Positions 47,306-57,729 of a stretch of 64,000 nucleotides of DNA are shown here, piece after piece; the first letter of the stretch is position 1; the number at the start of each line of letters is the position of its first letter. The notes below the pieces were generated by a model, which was given only the letters and a program-made list of their open reading frames with translations, did not search any database and was not told the DNA's origin. This DNA comes from Alphaproteobacteria bacterium GWF2_58_20 (lineage in GTDB: Bacteria > Pseudomonadota > Alphaproteobacteria > UBA1247): positions 337,573-401,572 of the forward strand of contig MEMB01000002.1 in assembly GCA_001768735.1 (NCBI GenBank), read 5' to 3'. The position numbers and the translations under genes are program-made.

Positions 47306-48431
47306 TTATTCCTCTTCGCTTTCCTTGGAAAGCCCCTTGAGTTTATGGGCGAGGGAGGCCTGCAGGAAATCATCGATGTCGCCATCCAGAACCGTCTGTG
47401 CCTGCGTTTTTTCCACGCCGGTACGCAGGTCCTTGATCATCTGGTAGGGTTGCAGCACATAGGAGCGGATCTGGTGACCCCAGCCGATGTCGGTCTTGGA
47501 ATCTTCCACCACGGCTTGTGCCGCTTCCCGTATTTGCAGTTCGCGTTCATAAAGGCGGGCCTTGAGCATTTCCATGGCCTTGGCGCGGTTCTGATGTTGC
47601 GAGCGTTCCTGCTGGCAGGCCACCGCAATGCCGGTGGGAATGTGGGTGACGCGCACAGCGCTATCGGTTTTGTTGACGTGCTGGCCACCGGCGCCGCTTG
47701 AACGGTAGGTGTCCACCCGCAGATCCTTGTCCAGGATTTCAATCTCGATGTTGTCATCGATGATGGGGGAGATGGTGACCGCCGCAAAACTGGTGTGCCT
47801 GCGTGCGGCAGCGTCATAAGGCGAGATGCGTACAAGGCGATGGACGCCGCTTTCTGCCTTGAGCCATCCGTAGGCGTTGGGGCCGGAAATCTGGATGGTG
47901 GTGGATTTGATGCCGGCTTCTTCCCCACGGGTTTCTTCAATCAGGGTCAGTTTGTAGCCATGCTGTTCCGCCCATCGGGTGTACATGCGCAGGAGCATCT
48001 CGGCCCAGTCCTGGGCTTCGGTTCCGCCCGCGCCGGCATTCACCTCAAGGAAGCAGTCGTTGCCATCGGCCTCGCCAGAAAGAAGGCTTTCCAGTTCCTT
48101 CTTGTGGGCTTCATCCTGTATGGCAAAAATGGCCTTTTCGGCTTCAGTGACAACCTGGGCATCGTCTTCCGATTCCCCGAGTTCGATGAGTTCGAGGTTG
48201 TCGGCAAGGTCCTGTTCCAGCTTTTTGACAAAACCAACCTGTCCGTCGAGCTGGTTGCGTTCGCGAAGGATTTTCTGTGCTTTTTTCTGGTCGTTCCAAA
48301 GGTTTGGATCTTCAGAAAGGGCGTTCAGCTCATCAAGACGGAAAAGGGCGACATCCCAGTTAAAGATGCCTCCTCAGCAGATCAAGCGAGCGCTTGATTT
48401 CGCTCACAGCTGCCTGGGTTTCTGCACGCAT
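47306..48431 (-). CDS. prfB: Peptide chain release factor 2, requiring +1 programmed frameshift
   Basis: 0-frame leader [23 protein letters not shown] (48431-48360), then +1 frame [24 protein letters not shown]...[22 protein letters not shown]-like AGGAGG-CAT-CTT-TAA-C at the junction. Confidence 0.93.
48360..48374 (-). promoter_or_regulatory. prfB recoding site AGG AGG CAU CUU UAA (C)
   Basis: Same internal SD, 3-nt spacer and CUU slippery codon as canonical AGGGGG-UAU-CUU-UGA-C, but the stop is UAA. Confidence 0.85.
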
Positions 48432-48456
48432 GGAAATTCTCCCGGGGGAAAAAGGA

Positions 48457-49026
48457 TTACTCGGCTACCGCCAGGGACGCCGGGGGATTGGCAAAAAAGG
48501 TGATCATCCGGTCAAGGAATTCATCAAGGTTGCCAACGCCATCGAAGGAGAGAACGTTCCGGTCTTCATGGATGGCGTCCTCGCTGCATTCCAGGCCAGC
48601 CTCCACGATCTTTTCCCGGATGCTGTCCGGAGCGGCCACGACACAGCCCTTGGCTCTGGTGGATGTTGCCAGCATCTGTGCGCCTTCCCCAAGGATGGCC
48701 ATAGGCAGTCCCCAGGCCATGACGCTGTCAATGATGCGGGCCGTGTGCGGCGTTTTCAGGAAAGTGTCGGTGGAACGTTCTCCGCCGGGAATGAGCAGCA
48801 TGTCATGGTCAGAGGCAAGAAAGGTGGATATGGGGGTGTCGATGGCGAAATGATGGCCCCAGCCTTTGCCTTGCCAGCTGGTGATGACACCGCTTTCCAC
48901 GCCAACCATGACAATGGTGGCGCCAGCGGAGAGAAGTTTTTTCTGCGAATCGGTCAGGTGGTTTTCCTGCACGCCATTGGCGGCGAGGATGGCGACCTTC
49001 TTGCCCTTGAGGGGGGTGTCCTGCAT
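48457..49026 (-). CDS. DJ-1/PfpI superfamily protein lacking the nucleophile Cys
   Basis: LKGKKVAILAANGVQENHLTDSQKKLLSAGATIVMVG, LLIPGGERSTD; the nucleophile elbow reads AILGEGAQML instead of AxCHGxQxL. Confidence 0.85.
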   Translation of the reverse strand: MQDTPLKGKKVAILAANGVQENHLTDSQKKLLSAGATIVMVGVESGVITSWQGKGWGHHFAIDTPISTFLASDHDMLLIPGGERSTDTFLKTPHTARIIDSVMAWGLPMAILGEGAQMLATSTRAKGCVVAAPDSIREKIVEAGLECSEDAIHEDRNVLSFDGVGNLDEFLDRMITFFANPPASLAVAE

Positions 49027-49189
49027 GGCGACCTCGCTTGATGTTGTATGTTGTTGTGGGAACGCGGCTGAAAATATATGCAAATTCGCTCAAGTCAATG
49101 TTTTTTTGCCCAAGGGCCTTCATGAAAACCTTCACGCGGGAAAAGAAAAGGTATTTTCGCGCGCAGGTGTCCTGTGCTAGAGTGACGTC

Positions 49190-49552
49190 ATGGAAGAGGA
49201 TATTCAAACAAATGGGCAGCCTGTTCTGCCCGAAAACATGAGCGAAGAGGAAAGGGCGGAAATCGCCTGCATCCTTGCTCGGACCGACCGTCCGGAGATC
49301 AAGCGTGAAAAACGTTATCCGGTGGATTTCCGGATTACCTTTCCCATGTTTGGGAAGAAAATGTTCTTGGCCATCATTGCCGGACAGGAAAAGCGCAGCC
49401 CCGAACGCCGGAAGATTGAACGCCAGCAGCTTCCCCTGCTGACCCCCGGAAACCTGATCGTCTTTTTTGCCATGGCGGTCCTTTTTGTTGTGGCTGTGGC
49501 AGCCGCTGGTCTTTTCTTTGCCTTTTTCAATGGTTCCCTCTTTGTAGGGTGA
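49190..49552 (+). CDS. Hypothetical single-pass membrane protein
   Basis: C-terminal TM NLIVFFAMAVLFVVAVAAAGLFFAFF. Confidence 0.65.
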   Translation: MEEDIQTNGQPVLPENMSEEERAEIACILARTDRPEIKREKRYPVDFRITFPMFGKKMFLAIIAGQEKRSPERRKIERQQLPLLTPGNLIVFFAMAVLFVVAVAAAGLFFAFFNGSLFVG

Positions 49553-49633
49553 GAATTGCAGGCGAGGGTTTACAGAAGCAGCCCGTGGCGCTAAAAGAAG
49601 CGCCTCATTGTTGTCAACGGAGAACAATCCTGC

Positions 49634-52600
49634 ATGGCTCGAGTCCAGTTTGCGCTGCTCGGTAAAAAGCGGTTCCTGCCGCTTTTTGTTTCCCAGTTCC
49701 TGGGCGCGCTCAATGACAATTTCTTCAAGACAGCAATTGTCATGTTCATCACATTCACGTCGACAAAAGGCCAGGCAATCCATGGTTTGAATGCGGCCCA
49801 GCTCATTACGCTTGCGGCCGGTATTTTCATGCTGCCATTTTTCCTTTTTTCAGCAACGGCCGGGCAGCTTGCGGACAAGTTCGAGAAAGCCCGCCTGACC
49901 CGCATCATCAAGGTTGCGGAAATCTTCTGCATGCTACTTGGAGCTATCGGTCTTGTCTTCAAGTTGCCGATTTTCCTGATTTTTGTCCTGTTCCTGATGG
50001 GAACCCAGTCCACCTTTTTTGGTCCTTTGAAATATTCCCTCCTGCCTGAACATCTTGCCGATGATGAACTGATAGGTGGCAATGCGCTCATCAGCGCCGG
50101 CACGTTCATTGCAATTTTGCTGGGAACCATCATGGGTGGTTTTGTGACCGTTTTCCCTGAGGGCATGAAGGCTGCCGCAGTTGCTGTTGTGGTATTTGCC
50201 ATTGTTGGCTGGGGGGCGAGCCTCTTTATTCCATATACGCCTGCGCGCGCGAAGAATATCCATGTTTCATGGAATATCCCCCGTGAAATTGCATCCATGC
50301 TGCGTTTTGTCGCGGAGCGGGACGATATTTATCTTTGCATCCTGGGTATTTCCTGGTTCTGGCTGATCGGAAGCGCTTTCCTGTCGCAATTTCCAACCTT
50401 TGCCAAGAACATCATTGGTGGCGGGGAAATGGTGGCAACCCTGTTCCTGTCTGCATTTTCCGTTGGGATCGGCGCTGGCGCCCTGCTGTGCAACCGGATT
50501 TTGCGGGGCAAGGTGGTGGCGACTTATGTTCCCATTGGTGCTTTGGGCATCACCGTTTTTGGGTTTGACCTCTTTTTTGCCTCCAGCCATTTTCCCAGCA
50601 TGCATGACCATGTGGTCGGGATTGTCGAGTTTCTGTCCCGCGCGCGAGGAATCCGGGTGTTTGTGGACCTGGTGATGATTGCCCTTTTTGGCGGAATTTT
50701 CATCATTCCGCTCAATGCCATGCTTCAGCATCGCAGCGAGGAAAGCCATCGTTCCCGGGTGATTGCCGCCAACAATATTGTCAATGCCCTGTTCATGGTG
50801 GTCTCGGCAGCCATTATCACACTCGTTCTGCACTTTGGATTTACGCCGCGGGCGGTTTTCTTCCTTGTGGCGTTCATCAACATTCCTGTGATTTTCTATA
50901 GTACAGGGCTGCTTCCCGAGGTTCTGCTCAAGAATATCATGCGTATTGTGTTCCGGGTGCTGTGCCGGGTTGAGGTGCGCGGTATGGAAAACCTTGAAAA
51001 GGCGGGTGACCGGGTGGTGATTGTGGTCAACCATGCCTCCTTCATCGATCCGCCGCTTCTGGCCACATTTCTGCCGGGAATGCCGGTTTTCGCCATCAAT
51101 ACGCAGATGGCGCGCAAATGGTGGGTGCGTCCATTCCTGCGTCTGGTCAAGGTTGTCCCCATGGACCCGACCAAGCCGCTGCTGATCAAGTCGCTCATTC
51201 GCATGGTGCGTTCCGGACGTCCCTGCATCATCTTTCCCGAAGGCCGCATTACCGTTACCGGCTCCCTGATGAAAATCTATGAGGGGCCGGGATTGATTGC
51301 CGACATGGCGGATGCCAAGATCGTGCCGATCCGGATTGAAGGCGCCCAGTATTCCCGCTTTTCAAGGTTGTCCGGAAAGGTTCGCCGCCGTCACCTGTTT
51401 CCCAAGATCACCCTGACCATTCTTGAACCGCGCGGAGTTGGAATTCCGCCCAGTGTGGTGGGGCATGCCCGTCGCCACCTTATTGGCCTCAAGCTCTACG
51501 ATGTCATGTCGGGGATGATTTTTGAAACCTGCGATACAGACCGTCCATTGTTCAAGGCTTTGCTCGATTCGCGGGACAAGCATGGGGGAAACTGCAAGAT
51601 CCTTGAAGATGTTGCTTTCCAGAGAATGGATTATGCACGGCTGATCACCAGCAGCTTCATCATGGGACGCAAGCTCAAGCGCCTGGCGTATCCGGGAGGG
51701 TATGTTGGCGTCATGTTGCCCACTTCCATTGCCATGTCGGTGACCTTTTTTGCGCTGCATGCCTATGCGCGCGTACCTGCCATGATCAATTTTACCTTTG
51801 GGTTGAAAAATATCCTGTCGGCTTGCAATACCGCCGGGATTTCCGCCATCATCACGTCGCGTTCATTTGTGGAGAAGGCGCGTCTCCAGGATGTGGTGGC
51901 AGAACTTGAAAAACGCTTGCAGATCATCTTCCTTGAGGACATCAAGGAGAGTGTGACCAGCCTGGATAAGGCGCGCGGATTGTTCCGCACCTATCTGACC
52001 GGACGCATGTTTTTCAACCGGCGCCATGTAAGGTCTGATGATCCGGCTGTGGTGCTGTTTACATCGGGGTCGGAAGGCATGCCAAAGGGGGTGGTGCTGA
52101 GTCATCGCAACCTGCTGGCCAATTATTACCAGATCAGTGCCCGCATTGATTTTACCTCAACGGACGTCGTGTTCAATGCCTTGCCCATGTTCCACTCGTT
52201 TGGACTCTTGGCGGGCACATTGCTGCCAATCTTTTCCGGCATCAGGACCTTCCTCTATCCATCGCCCCTGCATTACCGCATTGTGCCTGAACTTTCATAT
52301 GATACCAATGCCACCATCATCTTCGGGACAGACACCTTTCTTTCCGGATATGCCCGTGCGGCACACCCGTATGATTTTTACAGCGTTCGGTACGTTGTGG
52401 CGGGCGCTGAAAAGCTGCGTGAAGAAACCCGCAAAACGTGGTTTGAGAAGTTTGGCCTGCGCATCCTTGAGGGATATGGTGTAACCGAAACGTCTCCCGT
52501 CATTTCCATCAATACGCCCATGCATTACCGCAGCGGCACGGTTGGGCGCATGATGCCCGGCATGATGACGCGCCTTGAAAAAGTGCCTGGCATAGAAGAA

Positions 52601-53068
52601 GGTGGCAGGCTCTACGTCAAGGGCGACAACGTCATGCTTGGATATATGCTTTCCGATGCGCCGGGATACATCCAGCCGCCTCTTGGTGGATGGCATGATA
52701 CGGGTGATATCGTGAACATCGACGAGGATGGTTACCTGACCATTGCCGGACGCGCCAAACGGTTTGCCAAAATTGGGGGGGAGATGGTATCCCTTGGGGC
52801 TGTGGAGGGGGTCGTTGGCGGCTTGTGGCCAAGAAATCGGCATATTGTTGTCAACCTGCCGGATAGTCGCAAGGGGGAAAAACTTGTCCTGATGACCGAC
52901 AAAGGCGATGCCGCACGGGAACCCATCATTCACTATATGCGTGAGCAGGGCTGTTCAGACCTCATGATTCCAGCCCTCATCATGGTGGTGGATTCGGTTC
53001 CGGTTCTGGGGAGTGGAAAGATTGACTATGTGACCGCACGGGAAATGGTCGAACAGCGTCTGGGATGA
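49634..53068 (+). CDS. Trifunctional MFS + PlsC acyltransferase + AMP-dependent acyl-(ACP/CoA) ligase (Aas-like)
   Basis: MFS N-terminus; VNHASFIDPPLLA (NHxxxxD) and FPEGRITVTG; VLFTSGSEGMPKGVVLSHRNLLAN and EGYGVTETSPVIS. Confidence 0.92.
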   Translation: MARVQFALLGKKRFLPLFVSQFLGALNDNFFKTAIVMFITFTSTKGQAIHGLNAAQLITLAAGIFMLPFFLFSATAGQLADKFEKARLTRIIKVAEIFCMLLGAIGLVFKLPIFLIFVLFLMGTQSTFFGPLKYSLLPEHLADDELIGGNALISAGTFIAILLGTIMGGFVTVFPEGMKAAAVAVVVFAIVGWGASLFIPYTPARAKNIHVSWNIPREIASMLRFVAERDDIYLCILGISWFWLIGSAFLSQFPTFAKNIIGGGEMVATLFLSAFSVGIGAGALLCNRILRGKVVATYVPIGALGITVFGFDLFFASSHFPSMHDHVVGIVEFLSRARGIRVFVDLVMIALFGGIFIIPLNAMLQHRSEESHRSRVIAANNIVNALFMVVSAAIITLVLHFGFTPRAVFFLVAFINIPVIFYSTGLLPEVLLKNIMRIVFRVLCRVEVRGMENLEKAGDRVVIVVNHASFIDPPLLATFLPGMPVFAINTQMARKWWVRPFLRLVKVVPMDPTKPLLIKSLIRMVRSGRPCIIFPEGRITVTGSLMKIYEGPGLIADMADAKIVPIRIEGAQYSRFSRLSGKVRRRHLFPKITLTILEPRGVGIPPSVVGHARRHLIGLKLYDVMSGMIFETCDTDRPLFKALLDSRDKHGGNCKILEDVAFQRMDYARLITSSFIMGRKLKRLAYPGGYVGVMLPTSIAMSVTFFALHAYARVPAMINFTFGLKNILSACNTAGISAIITSRSFVEKARLQDVVAELEKRLQIIFLEDIKESVTSLDKARGLFRTYLTGRMFFNRRHVRSDDPAVVLFTSGSEGMPKGVVLSHRNLLANYYQISARIDFTSTDVVFNALPMFHSFGLLAGTLLPIFSGIRTFLYPSPLHYRIVPELSYDTNATIIFGTDTFLSGYARAAHPYDFYSVRYVVAGAEKLREETRKTWFEKFGLRILEGYGVTETSPVISINTPMHYRSGTVGRMMPGMMTRLEKVPGIEEGGRLYVKGDNVMLGYMLSDAPGYIQPPLGGWHDTGDIVNIDEDGYLTIAGRAKRFAKIGGEMVSLGAVEGVVGGLWPRNRHIVVNLPDSRKGEKLVLMTDKGDAAREPIIHYMREQGCSDLMIPALIMVVDSVPVLGSGKIDYVTAREMVEQRLG

Positions 53069-53095
53069 CGCGTGGCTAATGAAAAGGGGATAAAC

Positions 53096-53572
53096 ATGTT
53101 TCGGAACACATTGACAGCGGAGATGAAGGCAGCCATGCGGGCGCAGGACAAGCTGCGCCTGTCCACGGTTCGCCTCATCATGGCGGCACTCAAGGAACGT
53201 GACATTGAAGCACGCGGCAAGGGAAACATGGATGGCATTGCAGATGCCGACATCATGTCCATGATCCAGGGCATGGTGAAGCAGCGCAAGGATTCCATCG
53301 TCCTTTATGAACAGGGCGGACGGCTTGACCTTGTGGAAAAGGAAGAAGCGGAAATTGTCATCCTGAAGAGCTTCCTGCCTGAACAGATTGATGGGGAAGC
53401 CCTGCAGAAGGTGGTGGCTGACGTGATCCGCGAGCTGGGGGCGAGCAGCCTGAAGGACATGGGGCGTGTCATGGCTGAACTGCGTGCAAAACATGCTGGA
53501 AGTATGGATTTTTCTGTTGCCGGAACCATTGTGAAGCAGATGCTTGTTCCAGCTGAAACTTCCAGGGGTTGA
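53096..53572 (+). CDS. GatB/YqeY domain-containing protein
   Basis: MFRNTLTAEMKAAMRAQDKLRLSTVRLIMAALKE...LPEQIDGEALQKVV; upstream of dnaG. Confidence 0.92.
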   Translation: MFRNTLTAEMKAAMRAQDKLRLSTVRLIMAALKERDIEARGKGNMDGIADADIMSMIQGMVKQRKDSIVLYEQGGRLDLVEKEEAEIVILKSFLPEQIDGEALQKVVADVIRELGASSLKDMGRVMAELRAKHAGSMDFSVAGTIVKQMLVPAETSRG

Positions 53573-53578
53573 TGACGG

Positions 53579-55426
53579 ATGCCCCTGCCTCCGCGTTTTC
53601 TTGAGGAGTTGCGGGAAAGGCTTTCCATCTCCGAGGTGGTTGGCCGCCGCATTCCCTTGCGCCGCACAGGGCGGGAGATGGGAGCGTGCTGTCCCTTCCA
53701 CAAAGAGAAAACACCATCCTTCCATGTGAATGACGAGAAGGGTTTTTACCACTGCTTTGGTTGTGGTGCGCATGGCGACATCATTGGCTTTGTCATGCAG
53801 TATGAAAACCTGCCGTTTCCGGAAGCGGTGGAGCGTCTGGCCGCCGAGGCGGGCATGGAAGTTCCAAAACCCACGCCCGAAGAAAAGAAGCGTTATGAAC
53901 GGGAATTGTCCCTGTTTGATGTCCTTGAGGCAACCACGGCCTGGTTTGAAAAACAGTTATACGAGCCCCACGGCAAGGAAGGGCTGGCTTATTTCCGTCG
54001 GCGAGGGCTTTCGGATGAGGTGATTGCACGGCACCGGCTGGGATATGCCCCGGCGGATGCGCAGGCGCTTGCAAAGGCGCTCATGAAGGCAGGAGCCAGC
54101 GAGGAAGATTTGCTGGATCTGGGGCTTCTCCGAAAATCCGAGCAGGCGGGGCGGGGAACCTATGCCTTTTTCCGCAATCGCGTCATTTTCCCGGTGTCGG
54201 ACCGGAGAGGACGTGTGGTGGCCTTTGGGGCGCGCCTCATGGAAGGCGATGGCCCAAAATACATCAATTCCCCGGAACATCCGTTGTTCCACAAGAGCGA
54301 TATCCTTTATGGCCTGCATGGGGCACGCCAGGCTGTGGCCAAGGGGCAGGATTTTGTGGTGGTGGAAGGTTATATGGACGTCATCGCCATGGTGGAGGCC
54401 GGATTTTCCGGAGCTGTTGCGCCAATGGGGACGGCCATGACTCCGCCGCAGGTGCAGCTTCTCTGGAAACTGGCCCCTGAAGAAAGGCGTTCGCCCATCC
54501 TGTGCTTTGATGGGGACGGGGCCGGTCGCCGCGCGGCGGTGCGGGCCATTGATGTGGTTATGCCCATTCTTGCGGCGGGACAATCGGTTCGCGTTGCCTT
54601 TTTGCCTGAAGGGCAGGACCCTGATGACCTGATCCATTCGGCGGGAGCTGCTGCCATGGAGGGGGTTCTTTCCGGTGCCAGATCCCTGGTGGATTTTACC
54701 TGGGAAACCGAGCTTTCCGGACGACGGCTGGAAACACCTGAAGCTCGGGCCGGCCTTCTTTCCTCCCTTTCTGCGAGAGCCCGCAGCATTGCGGATCCTG
54801 TGGTGCAGGGGTTCTATCTTGACGATTTCCGGCGGCGGGTGTGCGCCCTTGGTGGAGGGGAACGCAAGAGGGGGCAGCCGGGGCGATACCAGACGGGACG
54901 TTTTCAGGCGGGGCGTTTTGGAACCGGGGGCTTTGTTGCTCCCGAGGTCAGGATCAGCAAGCGCCCTGGTGCGGGAGGGGCACAAAAGAGTCGCGAGATG
55001 TTGGTGGTTGCCACCATGTTCAACCATCCATGGCTCTTCTCCGAGTTTGGGGAAATGTTTGGGGCCATGGATATGCCATCCGGAATCTTTCGTGATCTGC
55101 GCGACGCCATTGTGGATGAAATGATGTCCGGGGATGAGCTTTCTGCAAAGGAATTGCGCCTGCATCTTGAAAACCGTGGAATGGAAAAGATTTTGAATGA
55201 CTTGGAGGCATCGCCTGTATATAAACAAAATCCTTCCTGCCGCATTGATTCGCCGCCGCACAAGGCGCGTGATGGCATGTCTGAACTTTTGGGCCATGGC
55301 CGGCAAAGGGATTTTGCGTCGGAAATTCGCACGGCGGCTGAAGATTTGAAGCGAGAGCCTGATGATGGGGATGTCGAGGAAAGATTGATGGCTTTGGGAC
55401 GTCGTAATCTTGTGGGCGAGGAGTGA
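53579..55426 (+). CDS. dnaG: DNA primase
   Basis: [36 protein letters not shown] zinc-binding domain; [34 protein letters not shown]. Confidence 0.97.
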   Translation: MPLPPRFLEELRERLSISEVVGRRIPLRRTGREMGACCPFHKEKTPSFHVNDEKGFYHCFGCGAHGDIIGFVMQYENLPFPEAVERLAAEAGMEVPKPTPEEKKRYERELSLFDVLEATTAWFEKQLYEPHGKEGLAYFRRRGLSDEVIARHRLGYAPADAQALAKALMKAGASEEDLLDLGLLRKSEQAGRGTYAFFRNRVIFPVSDRRGRVVAFGARLMEGDGPKYINSPEHPLFHKSDILYGLHGARQAVAKGQDFVVVEGYMDVIAMVEAGFSGAVAPMGTAMTPPQVQLLWKLAPEERRSPILCFDGDGAGRRAAVRAIDVVMPILAAGQSVRVAFLPEGQDPDDLIHSAGAAAMEGVLSGARSLVDFTWETELSGRRLETPEARAGLLSSLSARARSIADPVVQGFYLDDFRRRVCALGGGERKRGQPGRYQTGRFQAGRFGTGGFVAPEVRISKRPGAGGAQKSREMLVVATMFNHPWLFSEFGEMFGAMDMPSGIFRDLRDAIVDEMMSGDELSAKELRLHLENRGMEKILNDLEASPVYKQNPSCRIDSPPHKARDGMSELLGHGRQRDFASEIRTAAEDLKREPDDGDVEERLMALGRRNLVGEE

Positions 55427-57516
55427 TGGACCTGATGATCACAAAAACGAAATCAAAATCGAAACAGAAGACAGCGACAAAACAGCAGGCGAAGGATTCC
55501 GGCGCTGCTGGCGCATCAAGCGAAGACACCATTCGTGACATGACGGCGATCGTCAAGAAGATGATTGCCAAGGCCAAGGAAACAGGTTTCATCACATATG
55601 ATGAAATCAATCGTGTCCTGCCTTCCGAAAAGGTGACGTCCGAGCAGATCGAGGACGTCATGGCCATGCTCTCGGACATGGGAATTAATGTTGTTGATGG
55701 CGACGACATGGAGGAACCTGGAGATTCGGCCCAGGAACCTGGGATGCTCGGTATTGATGAAGAAGAAGATTCCGGGCGCGCATCCGGCAATCTTGGCGAT
55801 GATGAAGTTGGCCGGACGGACGATCCGGTACGCATGTACCTGCGGGAAATGGGATCGGTTGAACTTCTGTCCCGCGAGGGCGAAATTGCCATTGCCAAAC
55901 GGATAGAGGCCGGACGCGAGGCGATGATTGGCGCCATCTGCGAAAGCCCGCTCACCATTGCTGCCATCATTGGCTGGCATGATGCCTTGTGGGAAAACCG
56001 CATTCTCCTGCGTGATATCATTGATCTGGATGCCACTTATGGTTTCGGGGTTGATGAAGCCGTGATGGAAGGGGCTGTTCCCGAGAACGCTTTGGGTGCG
56101 GAAGCGGGTTCTGTTGCCCCTGTGTCTCCGGCGCCTGTTCCTGCACCGGTTTCCGTTCCTGCTCCGGCTCCTGAAAACCTACAGGAAGGGGCTGTGCCCG
56201 GTGAGGGCGTTTCCGAGGATGGTGAGGACGTTGAGGGCGATGAGACCGCCATGTCCCTTTCCGCCATGGAACTGGTGCTGAAGCCTCAGGTTCTTGAAAC
56301 CTTCAGCCTGATCCGTGCGACTTATGAGAAAATGCACAAGGTGCAGGAAGAACGGATATCCTACAGTCAGAAGGGCAAGCCCGCTCCGGCATCGGTTGAC
56401 CAGAAGTATCACAAATTGAAGTCGCAGCTGGTCCTGCTCATGGACAATGTACGCCTGAACAACAACAGCATTGAGCTTCTGATGAAGCAGCTCCTGGACC
56501 TTAATCGCCAGCTCATGGCGGTGGATGGCAAGTTGATGCGCCTTGCCATGGAATCCGGGGTTTCGCGGGAAGATTTCCTGACCCATTATTTTGATTCCGA
56601 AATGGATGCCTCCTGGCTTGAAAAGGTATCAAGGTTGCCTGGCCGTGGATGGGCTAAACTGGCGGTAACGCAAAGCGGCCATGTTCAGGCACAGCGCCAG
56701 GCGTTGGCGGATATTGCCACTCAGGCCCGTCTGCCTGTCATGGAATTCCGCCGCATTGTGGCGACCGTGCAGAAGGGCGAGAAGGAAGCGGCCCGGGCCA
56801 AGAAGGAAATGGTGGAGGCCAATTTGCGCCTTGTCATTTCCATTGCCAAGAAATACACCAACCGCGGCCTCCAGTTCCTTGACCTTATCCAGGAAGGCAA
56901 TATCGGCTTGATGAAGGCCGTGGACAAGTTTGAATACCGGCGCGGATACAAGTTCTCCACCTATGCCACATGGTGGATCCGCCAGGCGATTACCCGTTCG
57001 ATCGCGGACCAGGCGCGGACCATCCGCATTCCGGTTCACATGATTGAAACCATCAACAAGCTGGTGCGGACTTCGCGTCAGATGCTGCATGAAACAGGGT
57101 CCGAGCCGCCACCGGAAGCATTGGCAGAGCGCCTGATGATGCCGATTGACAAGGTGCGCAAGGTCCTCAAGATCGCCAAGGAGCCAATTTCGCTGGAAAC
57201 TCCGGTGGGGGATGAGGATGACAGCCATCTTGGGGATTTCATCGAGGACAAGAATGCAATCCTGCCGATTGATGCGGCCATCCATGCCAACCTGCGTGAG
57301 ACAACAACACGCGTCCTGGCGTCGCTTACCCCACGTGAGGAACGCGTGCTGCGCATGCGTTTTGGCATCGGCATGCACACCGACCACACGCTGGAGGAAG
57401 TCGGCCAGCAGTTCTCGGTGACGCGCGAACGTATCCGGCAGATCGAGGCCAAGGCCTTGCGTAAGCTCAAACACCCCAGCCGGTCGCGCAAGCTCCGCAG
57501 TTTCCTTGATACCTGA
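55426..57516 (+). CDS. rpoD: RNA polymerase sigma factor RpoD (sigma-70)
   Basis: [61 protein letters not shown]-terminal region 4.2. Overlaps the dnaG stop. Confidence 0.97.
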   Translation: MDLMITKTKSKSKQKTATKQQAKDSGAAGASSEDTIRDMTAIVKKMIAKAKETGFITYDEINRVLPSEKVTSEQIEDVMAMLSDMGINVVDGDDMEEPGDSAQEPGMLGIDEEEDSGRASGNLGDDEVGRTDDPVRMYLREMGSVELLSREGEIAIAKRIEAGREAMIGAICESPLTIAAIIGWHDALWENRILLRDIIDLDATYGFGVDEAVMEGAVPENALGAEAGSVAPVSPAPVPAPVSVPAPAPENLQEGAVPGEGVSEDGEDVEGDETAMSLSAMELVLKPQVLETFSLIRATYEKMHKVQEERISYSQKGKPAPASVDQKYHKLKSQLVLLMDNVRLNNNSIELLMKQLLDLNRQLMAVDGKLMRLAMESGVSREDFLTHYFDSEMDASWLEKVSRLPGRGWAKLAVTQSGHVQAQRQALADIATQARLPVMEFRRIVATVQKGEKEAARAKKEMVEANLRLVISIAKKYTNRGLQFLDLIQEGNIGLMKAVDKFEYRRGYKFSTYATWWIRQAITRSIADQARTIRIPVHMIETINKLVRTSRQMLHETGSEPPPEALAERLMMPIDKVRKVLKIAKEPISLETPVGDEDDSHLGDFIEDKNAILPIDAAIHANLRETTTRVLASLTPREERVLRMRFGIGMHTDHTLEEVGQQFSVTRERIRQIEAKALRKLKHPSRSRKLRSFLDT

Positions 57517-57541
57517 TGCCGGATAAGGCATGAAATGCGGG

Positions 57542-57577
57542 AAGGGCGGGATTTCCAAGGAATTTCCGCCCTTTTTG
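57542..57577 (+). terminator. Intrinsic terminator after rpoD
   Basis: AAGGGCGGgatttccaaggaatttCCGCCCTTTTT. Confidence 0.85.
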
Positions 57578-57626
57578 CTGAAATCCATTTTGCTTTTTGC
57601 TGCGTTTTGTGGCAAGGAAGGAACGG

Positions 57627-57702
57627 GGGCCTGTAGTTCAGCGGTTAGAACGCACCGCTCATAACGGTGTTGTCGCAGGTTCGAATCCTGCCGGGCCCAC
57701 CA
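57627..57702 (+). tRNA. tRNA with CAU anticodon (probably tRNA-Ile2, lysidine-modified; elongator Met not excluded)
   Basis: GGGCCTGTAGTTCAGCGGTTAGAACGCACCGCTCATAACGGTGTTGTCGCAGGTTCGAATCCTGCCGGGCCCACCA. Confidence 0.93.
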
Positions 57703-57729
57703 CTTCCCCCTCGTTTTGCGGGACATGTC

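Noticed and set aside
47306-48043. prfB as a 245-aa ORF starting at GTG 48043
   Set aside because: The +1 frame is open and RF2-like up to the recoding site at 48360, so the short ORF is an annotation artefact of the frameshift.
53957-55306. 449-aa antisense ORF opposite dnaG
   Set aside because: Fully overlaps dnaG and has no recognisable features.
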